Notes: generated from the sequence alone by a model not told the origin. Positions 17,096 through 26,013 are shown, numbered from the stretch's first letter. The stretch is DNA of 64,000 nt from Streptomyces sp. DSM 15324 (GCF_001514285.1 NZ_KQ949023.1:1007139-1071138), one strand, 5' to 3'. A program made the numbers and translations.

Positions 17096-18358
17096 CTACG
17101 CCTCCTCGGAGAACAGCGTCCGGCCCCACCAGTCGTCCTTGTCCCGGACGCCCGGCGGCACGGCGAAGACGGCCGAACCCACGTGCTGGATGTACTCGTT
17201 GAGCGCGTCGGTCGCGAGATTGCGCTGGATGCGGATGAACCCGTTGCTCACGTCGCGCATGTAGGCCAGGAAGAACAGGCCCGCCTCCAGGCGCCCCAGA
17301 CCGTCGGTGCCGTCGGTGAAGGAGTAGCCGCGGCGCAGGATCGTCGAGCCCTGGTTGGAGTCGGGGTGCGCGAGCCGGACGTGCGCGTCGGGCTTCATCG
17401 CCTTCAGGAACGGCTCGTCGTGCTCCTTCGCCTTGCCGACGGGCGCGCCCTCGCCCTTGTCCCGCCCGAACACGTCCTCCTGCTCCTGGAGCGAGGTGCG
17501 GTCCCAGGTCTCGATGTGCATCCGGATCCGCCGGGCGACGACGTAGGAGCCGCCCACCATCCACTCGGGGCCGTCCTTCTCGCCGACCCACACGAACTTC
17601 TTCAGCCGGTCGGTCTCGGTGCCCGCGATGTTGCGGGTGCCGTCCTTGAACCCCATCAGGTTGCGCGGGGTCTGCGCGTCCGGGGTGGTGGAGGAGGTCT
17701 TGCCGAACCCGAGCTGCGACCAGCGGATGGAGACCTTGCCCATGCCGATGCGGGCCAGGTTGCGGATGGCGTGCACGGCGACCTGGGGGTCGTCGGCGCA
17801 GGCCTGGACGCACAGATCGCCGCCCGAGCGGCTCGCGTCGAGGGCGTCCCCGGCGAACTTGGGCAGGTCGACGAGCGCGTCGGGCCGCTTGTCGGCCAGA
17901 TCGAACTTCGCGAAGAGCGACGGGCCGAAGCCGAGGGTGAGCGTCAGCCGCGAGGGCTTCAGGCCCAGGGCCTCCCCGGTGTCGTCCGGCGGGGCCTCGG
18001 CGAGCCCGCCGTACGCCCCGTCGCCGACCGCCTTGCCGGCGGTCATCCGGCGCGCGGCGGCCGTCCAGTCCTTGAGCATCCGGACGAACTCGGCGCGGTC
18101 GGTGGTGTCCACGTCGAACGCGGCGAAGTGCAGCCGGTCCTGGACCGGGGTGGCGATACCGGCCTGGTTCGCGCCGTGGAAGGCGACCGCGGCGCCGGTC
18201 TCGGCGGCCGTCGGCTCGACGTCGTCGCCGGTGCGGGCCATGGCCACCGCGCCGCCGGCCACGGCGGCCCCGAGCGCGAGCCCGGCCCCGCCCCAGCCGA
18301 TGAGCGACCGCCGCGAGGGGTGGTGGTCGTCGTTCCTGGTCTCGGTGATCTCGGTCAT
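17096..18358 (-). CDS. efeB: EfeB deferrochelatase/Dyp-type peroxidase
   Basis: 420 residues. The ATG at 18358 gives a proper twin-arginine signal: SRRSLIGWGGAGLALG from residue 15. The Dyp-type heme peroxidase motif GxxDG occurs as GFKDGTRN near residue 235, with the distal Arg/Asp region and the late RRGYSFTDGTDGLG block. EfeB is exported folded with heme and oxidises ferrous iron or extracts iron from heme for the EfeU channel. It starts 11 bp after efeO and ends 3 bp before efeU, so it is the middle gene of an efeOBU operon. Confidence 0.93.
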   Translation of the reverse strand: MTEITETRNDDHHPSRRSLIGWGGAGLALGAAVAGGAVAMARTGDDVEPTAAETGAAVAFHGANQAGIATPVQDRLHFAAFDVDTTDRAEFVRMLKDWTAAARRMTAGKAVGDGAYGGLAEAPPDDTGEALGLKPSRLTLTLGFGPSLFAKFDLADKRPDALVDLPKFAGDALDASRSGGDLCVQACADDPQVAVHAIRNLARIGMGKVSIRWSQLGFGKTSSTTPDAQTPRNLMGFKDGTRNIAGTETDRLKKFVWVGEKDGPEWMVGGSYVVARRIRMHIETWDRTSLQEQEDVFGRDKGEGAPVGKAKEHDEPFLKAMKPDAHVRLAHPDSNQGSTILRRGYSFTDGTDGLGRLEAGLFFLAYMRDVSNGFIRIQRNLATDALNEYIQHVGSAVFAVPPGVRDKDDWWGRTLFSEEA

Positions 18359-18369
18359 CGCCGTCCCCC

Positions 18370-19512
18370 TTACTTGGCCACGGCCGCGGCGAGCTTGGAC
18401 AGGGGCTCGGCGAGCGCGTTCACCGCGTCCGAGAGCTCCTTGCGCTGCGCCTCGGTGACCTTGTCGTAGGAGACGAAGTCGTACGAGGCCTTGTCGGTGC
18501 GGTACGTGTCGAGCAGCGTGTTCAGCGCGGCGAACTGCTTGTCGAGTTCGGCGGTGAGCGCCGCGTCGTTGGTCTGCGCGACCGGCTTCAGCAGGTCGTA
18601 CGCCTTCTGCGCGCCCTCGACGTTGGCCTTGAAGTCGACGAGGTCGGTGTGCGCGTAGCGGTCCTCCTCGCCGGTGACCTTGCCGGTGGCGACCTCGTCG
18701 AGCAGCTCCTTGGCGCCGTTGGCCATGGAGGTCGGGGTGATCTCCGCCTTGCCGACCCGGCCCTGCCAGTCCTTCAGGTCGGTGACGAGCCGGTCGGCGA
18801 GGGTCTTCTCCTCGTCGCCGATCTTCTTGTCCTGCCAGAGGGCCTTCTCCAGCCGGTGCCAGCCGGTCCACTTCTGGCCGTCCTCCAGGCCGTCCGCGCG
18901 GGTGTCGACCAGCGGGTCGATGTCACCGAAGGACTCGGCGACCGGCTCGGTGCGCTCCCAGCCGAGGCGGGAGGGCGCGTAGGCCTTCTGCGCGGCGGTG
19001 AGGTCGCCGGCCTTGACCGCCTTCACGAAGGTCTCGACGAGCGGGATGGTGGCGTCGGCCTGCTCCTGCGCGTACTCGCGGTAGTCGGCGACGGCCTGGT
19101 CGAGCTTGGGGTCGCGCTCGGCCGCGCTGCCGCCGCCGGTGACCTTGAGCTCCTGGCGGATGCCGGCGCCCTTCATGCCGGGCTTGCAGGCGATCCGGTA
19201 GGTGCCGGCCTTCACCTCGGCGGTGACGTGCTGCTTGGTGCCGGGCCCGATGTTCTCCCGCTCGGTCACCACCCGGTCGTCCGGGAACAGCACGTACACC
19301 TCGGTGACCTTGGAGCCCTTGTTCTCGATGGCGAGCTCGACGTGTCCGGCGGAGATCTCCTTCCTGGAGGTCTCGCACCGGGAGTCCGTGGCCGTCACGT
19401 TGATGACGCGGTCGCCGTTCTTCGCATCGCTCTTCTCGGTGCAGCCGGTGACGGTGGTCAGTGCGGTCACGGCGGTGACGGCGGTGACGACGGACAGTCT
19501 GGCGGCTCGCAT
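18370..19512 (-). CDS. efeO: EfeO/EfeM iron-binding lipoprotein
   Basis: 380 residues from the ATG at 19512. A lipobox (TVTGC, Cys24) replaces the usual cleavable signal. The first mature domain (about residues 35-125) is the cupredoxin-like EfeO N-terminus (NKGSKVTEVYVLFPDDRVV). It is followed by the helical peptidase-M75-like EfeM domain (about 135-375) with the HxxE metal motif in GWHRLEKAL. It should capture iron at the cell surface and deliver it to EfeB/EfeU. It is the first gene of the operon, with an iron box about 50 bp upstream. Confidence 0.93.
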   Translation of the reverse strand: MRAARLSVVTAVTAVTALTTVTGCTEKSDAKNGDRVINVTATDSRCETSRKEISAGHVELAIENKGSKVTEVYVLFPDDRVVTERENIGPGTKQHVTAEVKAGTYRIACKPGMKGAGIRQELKVTGGGSAAERDPKLDQAVADYREYAQEQADATIPLVETFVKAVKAGDLTAAQKAYAPSRLGWERTEPVAESFGDIDPLVDTRADGLEDGQKWTGWHRLEKALWQDKKIGDEEKTLADRLVTDLKDWQGRVGKAEITPTSMANGAKELLDEVATGKVTGEEDRYAHTDLVDFKANVEGAQKAYDLLKPVAQTNDAALTAELDKQFAALNTLLDTYRTDKASYDFVSYDKVTEAQRKELSDAVNALAEPLSKLAAAVAK

Positions 19513-19559
19513 GCGGGCTCCCGGCGATGGCTGAATATTCACGTGACGGCACTCACAGG

Positions 19560-19578
19560 ATTGGTGAGCCTCGCCTAA
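19560..19578 (-). promoter_or_regulatory. IdeR/DmdR-type iron box upstream of efeO
   Basis: Read on the minus strand the 19-mer is TTAGGCGAGGCTCACCAAT. It matches the actinomycete iron box TTAGGTTAGGCTCACCTAA at 15 of 19 positions. It lies 47-66 bp upstream of the efeO start, and a 12-bp palindrome TTACCTAGGTAA (19591-19602) sits just beyond, possibly a second half-site. Repression of efeOBU under iron-replete conditions by DmdR1 is inferred. Confidence 0.7.
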
Positions 19579-19752
19579 CTTATCCAAGGCTTACCTAGGT
19601 AATGCCCGCCCGTGCCGTGATTCAGCTCTCATAGACGCTGTAAGAGCACGAGGCGATCACGGTGGCTCAAAACAGACCCCAACGGAAGGTCAAAGGAGAT
19701 TCAAGGATTCCGCATCCGGGTCGCACCCTCCGGTCGGTGTTTCAATTCCGGA

Positions 19753-20406
19753 GTGACTGATTACGACGTGCTCCGCGTCTTCTGCGCGCCGAACGGCGGC
19801 TACGGCAACGAACTGGGCGTGGTCCGCGAAGGCTCGGTGCTGCCGGACCGCGAGGACCGCCAGGCCCTCGCGGCGAAACTCGCCTTCAGCGAGACGGTGT
19901 TCGTCGACGATCCCGAGCGCGGGATCATCGACATCTACACCCCCACCGCCCGCCTGCCCTTCGCCGGCTACCCCTGCGTCGGCGCCGCCTGGCTGCTCGA
20001 CGTCCCCGAACTGGTCACCCCGGCCGGGGTCGTCGGCGCCCGGCTGGACGGGGAGTTCAGCTGGATCGAGGCACGCGCCGAGTGGGCGCCGCCGCGCACG
20101 TTCCGCCAGTACGCGAGCGCCGCCGAGATCGACGACCTGAGCGTGCCGCCGCCCGGCGAGTGGATCTATGCCTGGGCCTGGGAGGACGAGCCCGCCGGGC
20201 GGATCCGCGCCCGCGGCTTCCCCGGCCGCGGCGACGGGATCGAGGAGGACGAGGCGACCGGAGCCGCCGCGCTCCTGCTCACCGAACAGCTGGGGCGGGC
20301 CCTGAACATCACCCAGGGCGCGGGTTCGCAGATCCTCACCGCCCCGCAGCCGTACGGCTGGGTGGAGATCGGCGGCCGGGTCCGACTGGAGGGCGCCGAG
20401 CGCTGA
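19753..20406 (+). CDS. PhzF-family epimerase/isomerase-like protein (short form)
   Basis: 217 residues from a GTG start. PhzF landmarks are present: an N-terminal RVFCAPNGGYGNELGVV (GNxxGVV), the catalytic-Glu strand AFSETVFV near residues 44-51, a TARLPFAGYPCVGAAWLL block and, in the second half, DEATGAAALLLTEQLG (DxxTGSAA-like). PhzF enzymes isomerise small acids without cofactor. The protein is shorter than the usual roughly 260-300 residues, with the loss inside the second domain, but the active-site elements remain. The substrate is unknown. Confidence 0.8.
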   Translation: MTDYDVLRVFCAPNGGYGNELGVVREGSVLPDREDRQALAAKLAFSETVFVDDPERGIIDIYTPTARLPFAGYPCVGAAWLLDVPELVTPAGVVGARLDGEFSWIEARAEWAPPRTFRQYASAAEIDDLSVPPPGEWIYAWAWEDEPAGRIRARGFPGRGDGIEEDEATGAAALLLTEQLGRALNITQGAGSQILTAPQPYGWVEIGGRVRLEGAER

Positions 20407-20548
20407 GCGCCGGGGCGGGCGCCGGACGATACCTCCGATGACCGGCGTTCGTGGTGTTCCGGGCGTCCGTACGGGTGGTCCCGCGTGTGCGCCGGGAGGC
20501 GAACGGTTACCTCTGGCGTGACCACTCAGCCTCCGTGAGAGGAGCATC

Positions 20549-20773
20549 ATGCGTATCCGATCAGTCCTGGCCGCCACCGTCCTGGGGGTCGCGCTGGCCG
20601 CCGCCGGCGCGACGAGCGCCACCGCCGACGAGGGACCGCGCCACGGCGGCCACTACGGCTCGGAGGCCACGTACGGCGGTGAGCACGAGCCCGTGTGCAG
20701 CCCGTACTTCGGCAAGATCGACACGGTCTCCAGCGACATCTTCTGGGGCGGCGCGCACTGCGGCTGGTTCTGA
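20549..20773 (+). CDS. Small secreted His/Gly-rich protein
   Basis: 74 residues. A textbook signal peptide (MRIRSVLAATVLGVALAAAG, cleavage after ATSATA near residue 26) is followed by a short mature chain of about 48 residues rich in His, Gly and aromatic residues. It has exactly two cysteines (Cys50 and Cys71), which could form one disulfide, and ends WGGAHCGWF. GAGAGGAG just upstream of the ATG is a strong ribosome binding site. I do not recognise a family. It is followed by a strong hairpin terminator, so it is a monocistronic gene. Confidence 0.8.
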   Translation: MRIRSVLAATVLGVALAAAGATSATADEGPRHGGHYGSEATYGGEHEPVCSPYFGKIDTVSSDIFWGGAHCGWF

Positions 20774-20797
20774 CCGGACCGGACCGTGCGACGGACA

Positions 20798-20830
20798 GTG
20801 GGCCCCCTCCCGCCACGGGAGGGGGCCCAC
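20798..20830. terminator. Bidirectional intrinsic terminator
   Basis: Perfect 15-bp stem GTGGGCCCCCTCCCG / CGGGAGGGGGCCCAC with a CCA loop, between the convergent small secreted protein gene and map. It is placed to stop both transcripts. Confidence 0.85.
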
Positions 20831-20854
20831 CTGTCTCCACGCGGGCTCCGCCCG

Positions 20855-21712
20855 CTACGGGAGCGTGAGGATCTCCGCGCCGGTCTCCGTCACGACCAGC
20901 GTGTGCTCGAACTGGGCGGTGCGCCGGCGGTCCTTGGTGACCACGGTCCAGCCGTCGTCCCACATGTCGTAGTCGTGCGTCCCCAGGGTCAGCATCGGCT
21001 CGATCGTGAAGGTCATCCCCGGCTGCATCACGGTCGTCGCGTGCGGGCTGTCGTAGTGCGGGACGATCAGGCCCGAGTGGAACGAGGAGTTGATCCCGTG
21101 GCCCGTGAAGTCCCGGACCACGCCGTAACCGAAGCGCTTGGCGTACGACTCGATGACCCGCCCGATGATGTTGATCTGGCGGCCCGGCCGGACCGCCTTG
21201 ATCGCGCGGGCCAGGGCCTCCCGGGTCCGCTCCACCAGCAGCCGGCTCTCCTCGTCGACGTCCCCGACCAGGTAGGTGGCGTTGTTGTCGCCGTGCACCC
21301 CGCCGATGTACGCCGTCACGTCGAGGTTGACGATGTCGCCGTCGCGCAGCACCGTCGAGTCCGGGATGCCGTGGCAGATCACCTCGTTGACGCTGGTGCA
21401 CAGCGACTTGGGGAAGCCGCGGTAGCCGAGCGTGGAGGGGTAGGCGCCGTGGTCGCACATGTACTCGTGCGCCACCCGGTCCAGTTCGTCGGTCGTCACC
21501 CCCGGCGCGATCAGCTTGGCGGCCTCCTCCATCGCCCGCGCGGCGATCCGCCCGGCGACCCGCATCGCCTCGACGGTCTCCGGGGTCTGCACCTCGGGGC
21601 CGGTGTACGGCTTCGGCGCGGGCTTGCCGACGTACTCGGGACGGCGGATGTTTCCGGGCACGGAACGGGTGGGGGAGAGTTCCCCGGGCACGAGCAGCGA
21701 CTGGCCTGACAT
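20855..21712 (-). CDS. map: Methionine aminopeptidase, type I
   Basis: 285 residues from the ATG at 21712 ([10 protein letters not shown]); the longer frame is rejected. The five metal ligands are visible: Asp and Asp in [18 protein letters not shown], His in [14 protein letters not shown], Glu in FTIEPML and Glu in QFEHTLVV. The approximately 40-residue N-terminal extension with [18 protein letters not shown] is typical of the actinobacterial MetAP with an SH3-binding-like linker. It removes the initiator methionine of nascent cytosolic proteins. It is divergent from the 75-residue gene. Confidence 0.95.
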   Translation of the reverse strand: MSGQSLLVPGELSPTRSVPGNIRRPEYVGKPAPKPYTGPEVQTPETVEAMRVAGRIAARAMEEAAKLIAPGVTTDELDRVAHEYMCDHGAYPSTLGYRGFPKSLCTSVNEVICHGIPDSTVLRDGDIVNLDVTAYIGGVHGDNNATYLVGDVDEESRLLVERTREALARAIKAVRPGRQINIIGRVIESYAKRFGYGVVRDFTGHGINSSFHSGLIVPHYDSPHATTVMQPGMTFTIEPMLTLGTHDYDMWDDGWTVVTKDRRRTAQFEHTLVVTETGAEILTLP

Positions 21713-21770
21713 ACCGGCGAGTCTATCGAGCGGCCACGGGGGAACATGGGGGTGGCGAGAGGAGCCGGTC

Positions 21771-21998
21771 ATGCCCCTGTTCAAACGGCGCGTCACGGGA
21801 AAGCCGGGCGAGTGGTACTACTGCCTGGAGCACAAGAAGGTCGAGGAGGGTCCGGACTGTCCCGGCAAGGACCGCTTCGGCCCGTACGCCTCCCGCCAGG
21901 AGGCGGAACACGCGATGGAGAGCGCCCGCGAGCGCAACCTCCAGTGGGAGAACGACCCGCGGTGGCACGACGCGCCGAAGAGCGAGGCCGACGACTGA
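21771..21998 (+). CDS. Small conserved actinomycete protein
   Basis: 75 residues from the ATG at 21771, preceded by GAGGAG. Highly charged and probably soluble: [20 protein letters not shown] near the N-terminus holds a possible Cys/His metal site (Cys18, His21, Cys30), followed by [20 protein letters not shown], a pattern seen in SPOR-like or small adaptor proteins. Homologues next to map are sometimes labelled methionine aminopeptidase by transfer of the neighbour's name; nothing in the sequence supports peptidase activity. Confidence 0.8.
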   Translation: MPLFKRRVTGKPGEWYYCLEHKKVEEGPDCPGKDRFGPYASRQEAEHAMESARERNLQWENDPRWHDAPKSEADD

Positions 21999-22019
21999 CG
22001 GCGGGTGCGGGGCCGGCCG

Positions 22020-22062
22020 TCGTGGCCGCTCGCGCGGTTCCCCGCGCCCCTTCAGGGCGCGG
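22020..22062. repeat. Dispersed intergenic Streptomyces repeat (copy 2, inverted)
   Basis: The segment TCGCGCGGTTCCCCGCGCCCC at its centre is the complement of the GGGGCGCGGGG...GCGCGA class of element seen at 15163-15221. It overlaps the last codons of the adjacent MFS gene and lies between two convergent genes. Confidence 0.5.
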
Positions 22063-23350
22063 ACACCGCCCCCGCCCCCGCCGCCGCCCGCCGCTCGCGT
22101 TCGCGGGCCGCGTGTTCGTCGGTCCGCACGTCGTAGCGCATCAGCGCCGGCAGGCACAGGGCCAGCAGCCCCACCGCGCCGGCGCACAGCGCACCGCCCG
22201 ACCACACGGACGTGCGCACCCCCAGCCAGGCAGCGAAACCGCCGCTGCGGACCTGGCCCACCGTCGGTCCCGCGGAGTAGGACAGCAGCTCGATCCCGGC
22301 GAGCCGCCCCCGCAGCTCGTCCGGGATCGTCTGGTTCCACATCGCCCCGCGGAAGATCCCGCTGACCATGTCGCACCCGCCCGCGAGCGTCAGGCACAGC
22401 AGCGCCAGCCAGACGTTGCCGACCAGCCCGGCGCCCGCGATCGCCACGCCCCACAGCGCGGCCGCGACCACGACCGCCCGTCCGTGCCGGTGCACCCGGG
22501 AGGTCCAGCCGCTCGTCAGGCTCACCAGCATCGCCCCGGCCGGCAGGGACGCGTACATCAGGCCCAGCGACCACTCGGCGTCCAGCTCGTCGGCGAGGAA
22601 CGGCAGCACGGCGAGCGGCATGGCCAGGAACATCGCGGCGAGGTCCACGGCGTACGTCCCGAGGAGTTCCTTCCTGCCCCAGGCGTACCGGGCTCCCTCG
22701 GCGATAGCCCGCCAGGACGGCTGCGCGGCCTCGTGCGCGGCCGGGGAGGCGGCGATCCGCACGGTCAGGGCGACGGAGACGGCGAAGGTGAAGGCGTCGG
22801 CGGCATAGGCCCAGCCGAGGCCCGCGTACGCCACGACGATCCCCGCGACCGCCGGTCCGGCGACCCCGCCCACCGTCCAGCGCAGCGAGTTCAGCGCGGT
22901 GGCCGCCGGCAGGTGCTCATGGGCGACGATCCGCGGCCACAGCGAGTCCAGCGCGGGCCGCTGCACGGAGAACAGCACGGCGGAGAGCCCCGCGACCAGG
23001 TACAGCGGCCATACGGCGGGCTCCGGCAGCAGCGCGTTCACCAGCAGCGCGGCACTGAGCAGGCCCTGCCCGACCTCCGTCCACACGATCAGGGTCCGCT
23101 TGTCGAGAGCGTCGGCGAGCGCGCCCCCGTACAGCCCGAACACCACCAGCGGCACCAGCTCCACGGCCCCGATCGCCCCCACCGCCGCCGCGGACCCGGT
23201 CAGCTCCTTCACCTGCACCGGAAGCGCGACGAACGTCAGGAAACTCCCGAAGTTCGAGACCAGCCCCGAGAACCAGAGCCGTCTGAAGTCACGGGAGGCG
23301 TGCCAGGGGGCGAGATCGGGAAGAACCGCACGCAGGGAGTCGATGGCCAC
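22052..23350 (-). CDS. MFS transporter, EntS-like (MFS_3 type)
   Basis: 432 residues if it begins at the GTG at 23350 (VAIDSLRAVLPDL); upstream codons in the frame are proline-rich and non-conserved. The WHASRDFRRLWFSGLVSNFG start, the FVALPVQVKELTGS helix and the GLYGGALADALDKR loop are typical of the EntS/MFS_3 family, 12 helices. Family members export enterobactin-like siderophores or other small molecules; the substrate is unknown. The hydrophilic C-terminus is Ala/Arg/Glu-rich. It stands in tandem with the 198-residue gene, about 107 bp downstream of it. Confidence 0.85.
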   Translation of the reverse strand: MAIDSLRAVLPDLAPWHASRDFRRLWFSGLVSNFGSFLTFVALPVQVKELTGSAAAVGAIGAVELVPLVVFGLYGGALADALDKRTLIVWTEVGQGLLSAALLVNALLPEPAVWPLYLVAGLSAVLFSVQRPALDSLWPRIVAHEHLPAATALNSLRWTVGGVAGPAVAGIVVAYAGLGWAYAADAFTFAVSVALTVRIAASPAAHEAAQPSWRAIAEGARYAWGRKELLGTYAVDLAAMFLAMPLAVLPFLADELDAEWSLGLMYASLPAGAMLVSLTSGWTSRVHRHGRAVVVAAALWGVAIAGAGLVGNVWLALLCLTLAGGCDMVSGIFRGAMWNQTIPDELRGRLAGIELLSYSAGPTVGQVRSGGFAAWLGVRTSVWSGGALCAGAVGLLALCLPALMRYDVRTDEHAARERERRAAAGAGAVSAP

Positions 23351-23457
23351 GAGGGGCCATGCTCGGCGGACCGGGGGAGGAGGGCAACGGGTTTTCCCAG
23401 GCGGCCGCACGTTTCCCGCCGCGAACCGGTTCCGGGGGAGGTGGTCCGTCGGGCGAG

Positions 23458-24054
23458 TCACCAGGAGGGTGGGGGCGGGGCGGTCAGGGACTCCGCCAGT
23501 CTGGAGAGGCGGTCGCGCAGACCCCGCCGTGCCCGGGCGGAGCGCCCGCACTCGCCCGCCGCCGCGCTGACCAGGTGCTGCACGGTGTCCAGGTCCAGCT
23601 CCGAGCCGTCCGGCACGGTCAGCGCCTCGTGGGACAGCGCCGTCAACTCGTCCTCACCCGGCCCGAGGGACAGCACCGTGAGCCCGGAACGCCGCGCGTC
23701 CGCCACCCGCTCCAGCAGCTCCGGATCCCCTTCCGGGGACGCCACCAGCAGCGTCTCGCCCCGCCGCGCCGCCTCGATCCGCCCGAGGCCCACCGCGAGA
23801 TGCGCGGGGTCGCCCGCACGCGCGTGATGCCGTACGAGCGTGGGCGCCAGTTCCGGCGTACCGGACCACGCCGCCTCGTCCACCAGATGCGCCGCGAGAT
23901 GCCAGGGCTCGTACGCCGCCGTCCCCACCAGCAGCAGCCCGCCCCCGTGCGAGACCACCGATCCGCGCAGCACCGCGCCGAACCTCCGCGTGGCCCCGAG
24001 CCACTCCGTCCCGGCGAGCACCTCGCGCAGCAGCGCGACCCGTACGGCGTCCAT
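23458..24054 (-). CDS. Hypothetical protein, conserved actinomycete type
   Basis: 198 residues from the ATG at 24054 (MDAVRVALLREVL). No transmembrane segment. Two alpha/beta blocks can be seen: RGSVVSHGGGLLLVGTAAYEP followed by WHLAAHLVDEAA, and GETLLVASPEGDPELLERVADARRSGLTVLSLG, the second resembling an SIS-type nucleotide-sugar-binding strand/loop. I do not recognise a named family. It is divergent from npdG with a 104-bp gap, and upstream of the MFS gene on the same strand. Confidence 0.7.
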   Translation of the reverse strand: MDAVRVALLREVLAGTEWLGATRRFGAVLRGSVVSHGGGLLLVGTAAYEPWHLAAHLVDEAAWSGTPELAPTLVRHHARAGDPAHLAVGLGRIEAARRGETLLVASPEGDPELLERVADARRSGLTVLSLGPGEDELTALSHEALTVPDGSELDLDTVQHLVSAAAGECGRSARARRGLRDRLSRLAESLTAPPPPSW

Positions 24055-24158
24055 GCGCCCGCATCCTGCCCCAGCGGCCCCACCCCCGCCCCCGCTTCGC
24101 CCCCCCATTCACCCGACACGGCGAAAGCGTCCTCGCCGGCCCCGCGTAAAGTCGGCCC

Positions 24159-24875
24159 ATGACCTCTACCGACAGCGCACAGAACGCCCCCGCGAAGGCC
24201 CCCGCCAAGGACCCGTGGGACCTCCCCGACGTCTCCGGACTGGTCGTCGGCGTGCTCGGCGGCACCGGCCCGCAGGGCAAGGGTCTCGCCTACCGGCTCG
24301 CCAAGGCCGGCCAGAAGGTGATCATCGGCTCGCGCGCCGCCGACCGCGCGCAGTCGGCCGCCGAGGAGCTCGGGTACGGCGTCGAGGGCGCCGACAACGC
24401 CGAGACCGCCCGCCGCAGCGACATCGTGATCGTCGCCGTGCCGTGGGACGGGCACGGCGAGACGCTCGGCTCGCTGCGCGAGGAACTGGCCGGCAAGCTC
24501 GTCGTCGACTGCGTCAACCCGCTCGGCTTCGACAAGAAGGGCGCCTACGCCCTCAAGCCCGAGGAGGGCAGCGCCGCCGAGCAGGCCGCCGCCCTGCTGC
24601 CGGACTCCCGGGTCGCCGCCGCCTTCCACCACCTCTCCGCCGTCCTCCTGCAGGACCCGGCGATCGAGGAGATCGACACCGATGTGATGGTGCTCGGCGA
24701 GGAGCGCGCCGACGTGGAGATCGTGCAGGCCCTGGCCGGCCGCATCCCCGGGATGCGCGGCGTCTTCGCGGGCCGGTTGCGAGGCGCCCACCAGGTCGAG
24801 TCCCTGGTCGCCAACCTGATCTCCGTCAACCGCCGCTACAAGGCACACGCGGGCCTGCGGGTCACCGACGTCTGA
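24159..24875 (+). CDS. npdG: NADPH:F420 oxidoreductase (NpdG)
   Basis: 238 residues. The NADP-binding motif VVGVLGGTGPQGKGLAYRLA is at about residues 29-48, with the SRAADRAQSAAEEL helix after it. FHHLSAVLLQDP and GRLRGAHQVESLVANLISVN are conserved F420-site elements of the Fno/NpdG family. It transfers hydride between NADPH and coenzyme F420, supplying F420H2 for actinobacterial reductases. ATG start, and a small membrane protein gene follows 64 bp later. Confidence 0.93.
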   Translation: MTSTDSAQNAPAKAPAKDPWDLPDVSGLVVGVLGGTGPQGKGLAYRLAKAGQKVIIGSRAADRAQSAAEELGYGVEGADNAETARRSDIVIVAVPWDGHGETLGSLREELAGKLVVDCVNPLGFDKKGAYALKPEEGSAAEQAAALLPDSRVAAAFHHLSAVLLQDPAIEEIDTDVMVLGEERADVEIVQALAGRIPGMRGVFAGRLRGAHQVESLVANLISVNRRYKAHAGLRVTDV

Positions 24876-24939
24876 GCACATGGGGGACACTGGACGACGC
24901 ACGCACCCACCCGGTGTCCCCCGACAGGAGAGCAGCACC

Positions 24940-25119
24940 ATGCCCCGCCTCGCGATCTACACCCTCGTCGTCTGTCTCCTCGCTGTCGCCGCCGCGATCG
25001 TCTCGTTCGCGCAGGGCAGCTTCCTCGGGGTCGTCTGGGTGCTGCTGGCCGGGCTGTCGTCCAACATGACCTGGTACTACGTCAAGCGGGACAAGGCACG
25101 CAGGTCCGTCACCGGCTGA
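24940..25119 (+). CDS. Small two-helix membrane protein
   Basis: 59 residues from the ATG at 24940, placed behind ACAGGAGAGCAG, a good ribosome binding site. Two hydrophobic helices (IYTLVVCLLAVAAAIVSFAQ and FLGVVWVLLAGLSSNMTWYY) and a basic tail (VKRDKARRSVTG). No family recognised; homologous small proteins are common beside npdG in Streptomyces as far as I recall. Its end overlaps the end of the convergent site-2 protease gene by 11 bp. Confidence 0.75.
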   Translation: MPRLAIYTLVVCLLAVAAAIVSFAQGSFLGVVWVLLAGLSSNMTWYYVKRDKARRSVTG

Positions 25120-25909
25120 CCGCGCAGTAGGTGTTCGTCTCCTGCCAGAAGCGGTAGAGGTTCTGACCGCAGTACGTGTCGAAGTCGCTGATGCCGAGAC
25201 CGCGCAGCACCGCGTCCACCCCGTCGAAGAACACCGCGTTGACCGACGGCACCCACAGCAGTGCGAACACGAACAGCAGTCCGAACGGTGCGAACGGCTC
25301 CACCTGCCGCTTCACGTCGTACGACAGCCAGGGCTCGATCACGCCGTACCCGTCGAGGCCGGGCACCGGCAGGAAGTTCAGGATCGCCGCGGTGACCTGG
25401 AGCAGCGCCAGGAACGCGAGCGCGAAGCGGAAGGCGGCCGGCACCCCGTCCAGCGCGCCCAGCCAGAACGGCGCCGTGCACACGGCCGCGAACAGCACGT
25501 TCGTCAGCGGGCCGGCCGCCGAGACCAGACTGTGCTGCCAGCGCTTGCGGATCCGCTGCCGCTCGATGAACACCGCGCCGCCCGGCAGACCGATTCCGCC
25601 CATGACCACGAAGATCACCGGCAGCACGATGCTGAGCAGGGCATGGGTGTACTTCAGCGGATTGAGGGTGAGGTACCCCTTCGCGCCGACCGTGATGTCA
25701 CCGCTGTGCAGGGCCGTCCGCGCGTGGGCGTACTCGTGCAGACACAGCGAGACGATCCAGGCCGCCGTCACGAACAGGAACACCGCCAGGCCGGGCTGCT
25801 CGGCGAACCCCGTCCAGGTGGCCCAGCCGGTGACCGCGGTGACGGCGAGGATCCCCACGAAGACCGGGCTGATCCTCCGGTCGCCGTTACGGGTGGTGGC
25901 GGTGGTCAT
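25109..25909 (-). CDS. Site-2 protease-family (M50) membrane metalloprotease
   Basis: 266 residues, six or so membrane helices, from the ATG at 25909. The zinc motif HExxH is HEYAH in WIVSLCLHEYAHARTAL near residue 59, and the third ligand sits in NFLPVPGLDGYG near residue 192, the NPxPxLDG-type motif of the family. These enzymes cleave within membranes; this short PDZ-less form is the Rv0359-like/SpoIVFB-like group. The C-terminus carries two cysteines in DTYCGQNLYRFWQETNTYC. No substrate, such as an anti-sigma factor, is nearby. Confidence 0.9.
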   Translation of the reverse strand: MTTATTRNGDRRISPVFVGILAVTAVTGWATWTGFAEQPGLAVFLFVTAAWIVSLCLHEYAHARTALHSGDITVGAKGYLTLNPLKYTHALLSIVLPVIFVVMGGIGLPGGAVFIERQRIRKRWQHSLVSAAGPLTNVLFAAVCTAPFWLGALDGVPAAFRFALAFLALLQVTAAILNFLPVPGLDGYGVIEPWLSYDVKRQVEPFAPFGLLFVFALLWVPSVNAVFFDGVDAVLRGLGISDFDTYCGQNLYRFWQETNTYCAVSR

Positions 25910-26013
25910 GGGGCTCCCCTGAGCTGCTCGGCACGCGTGGAACGGCCCGACCGTACCGGGCGCACCGGGAAAACGTCTCGCGGTGGCCGCCGGGTTCCGG
26001 GGAAGGTGGGGAC

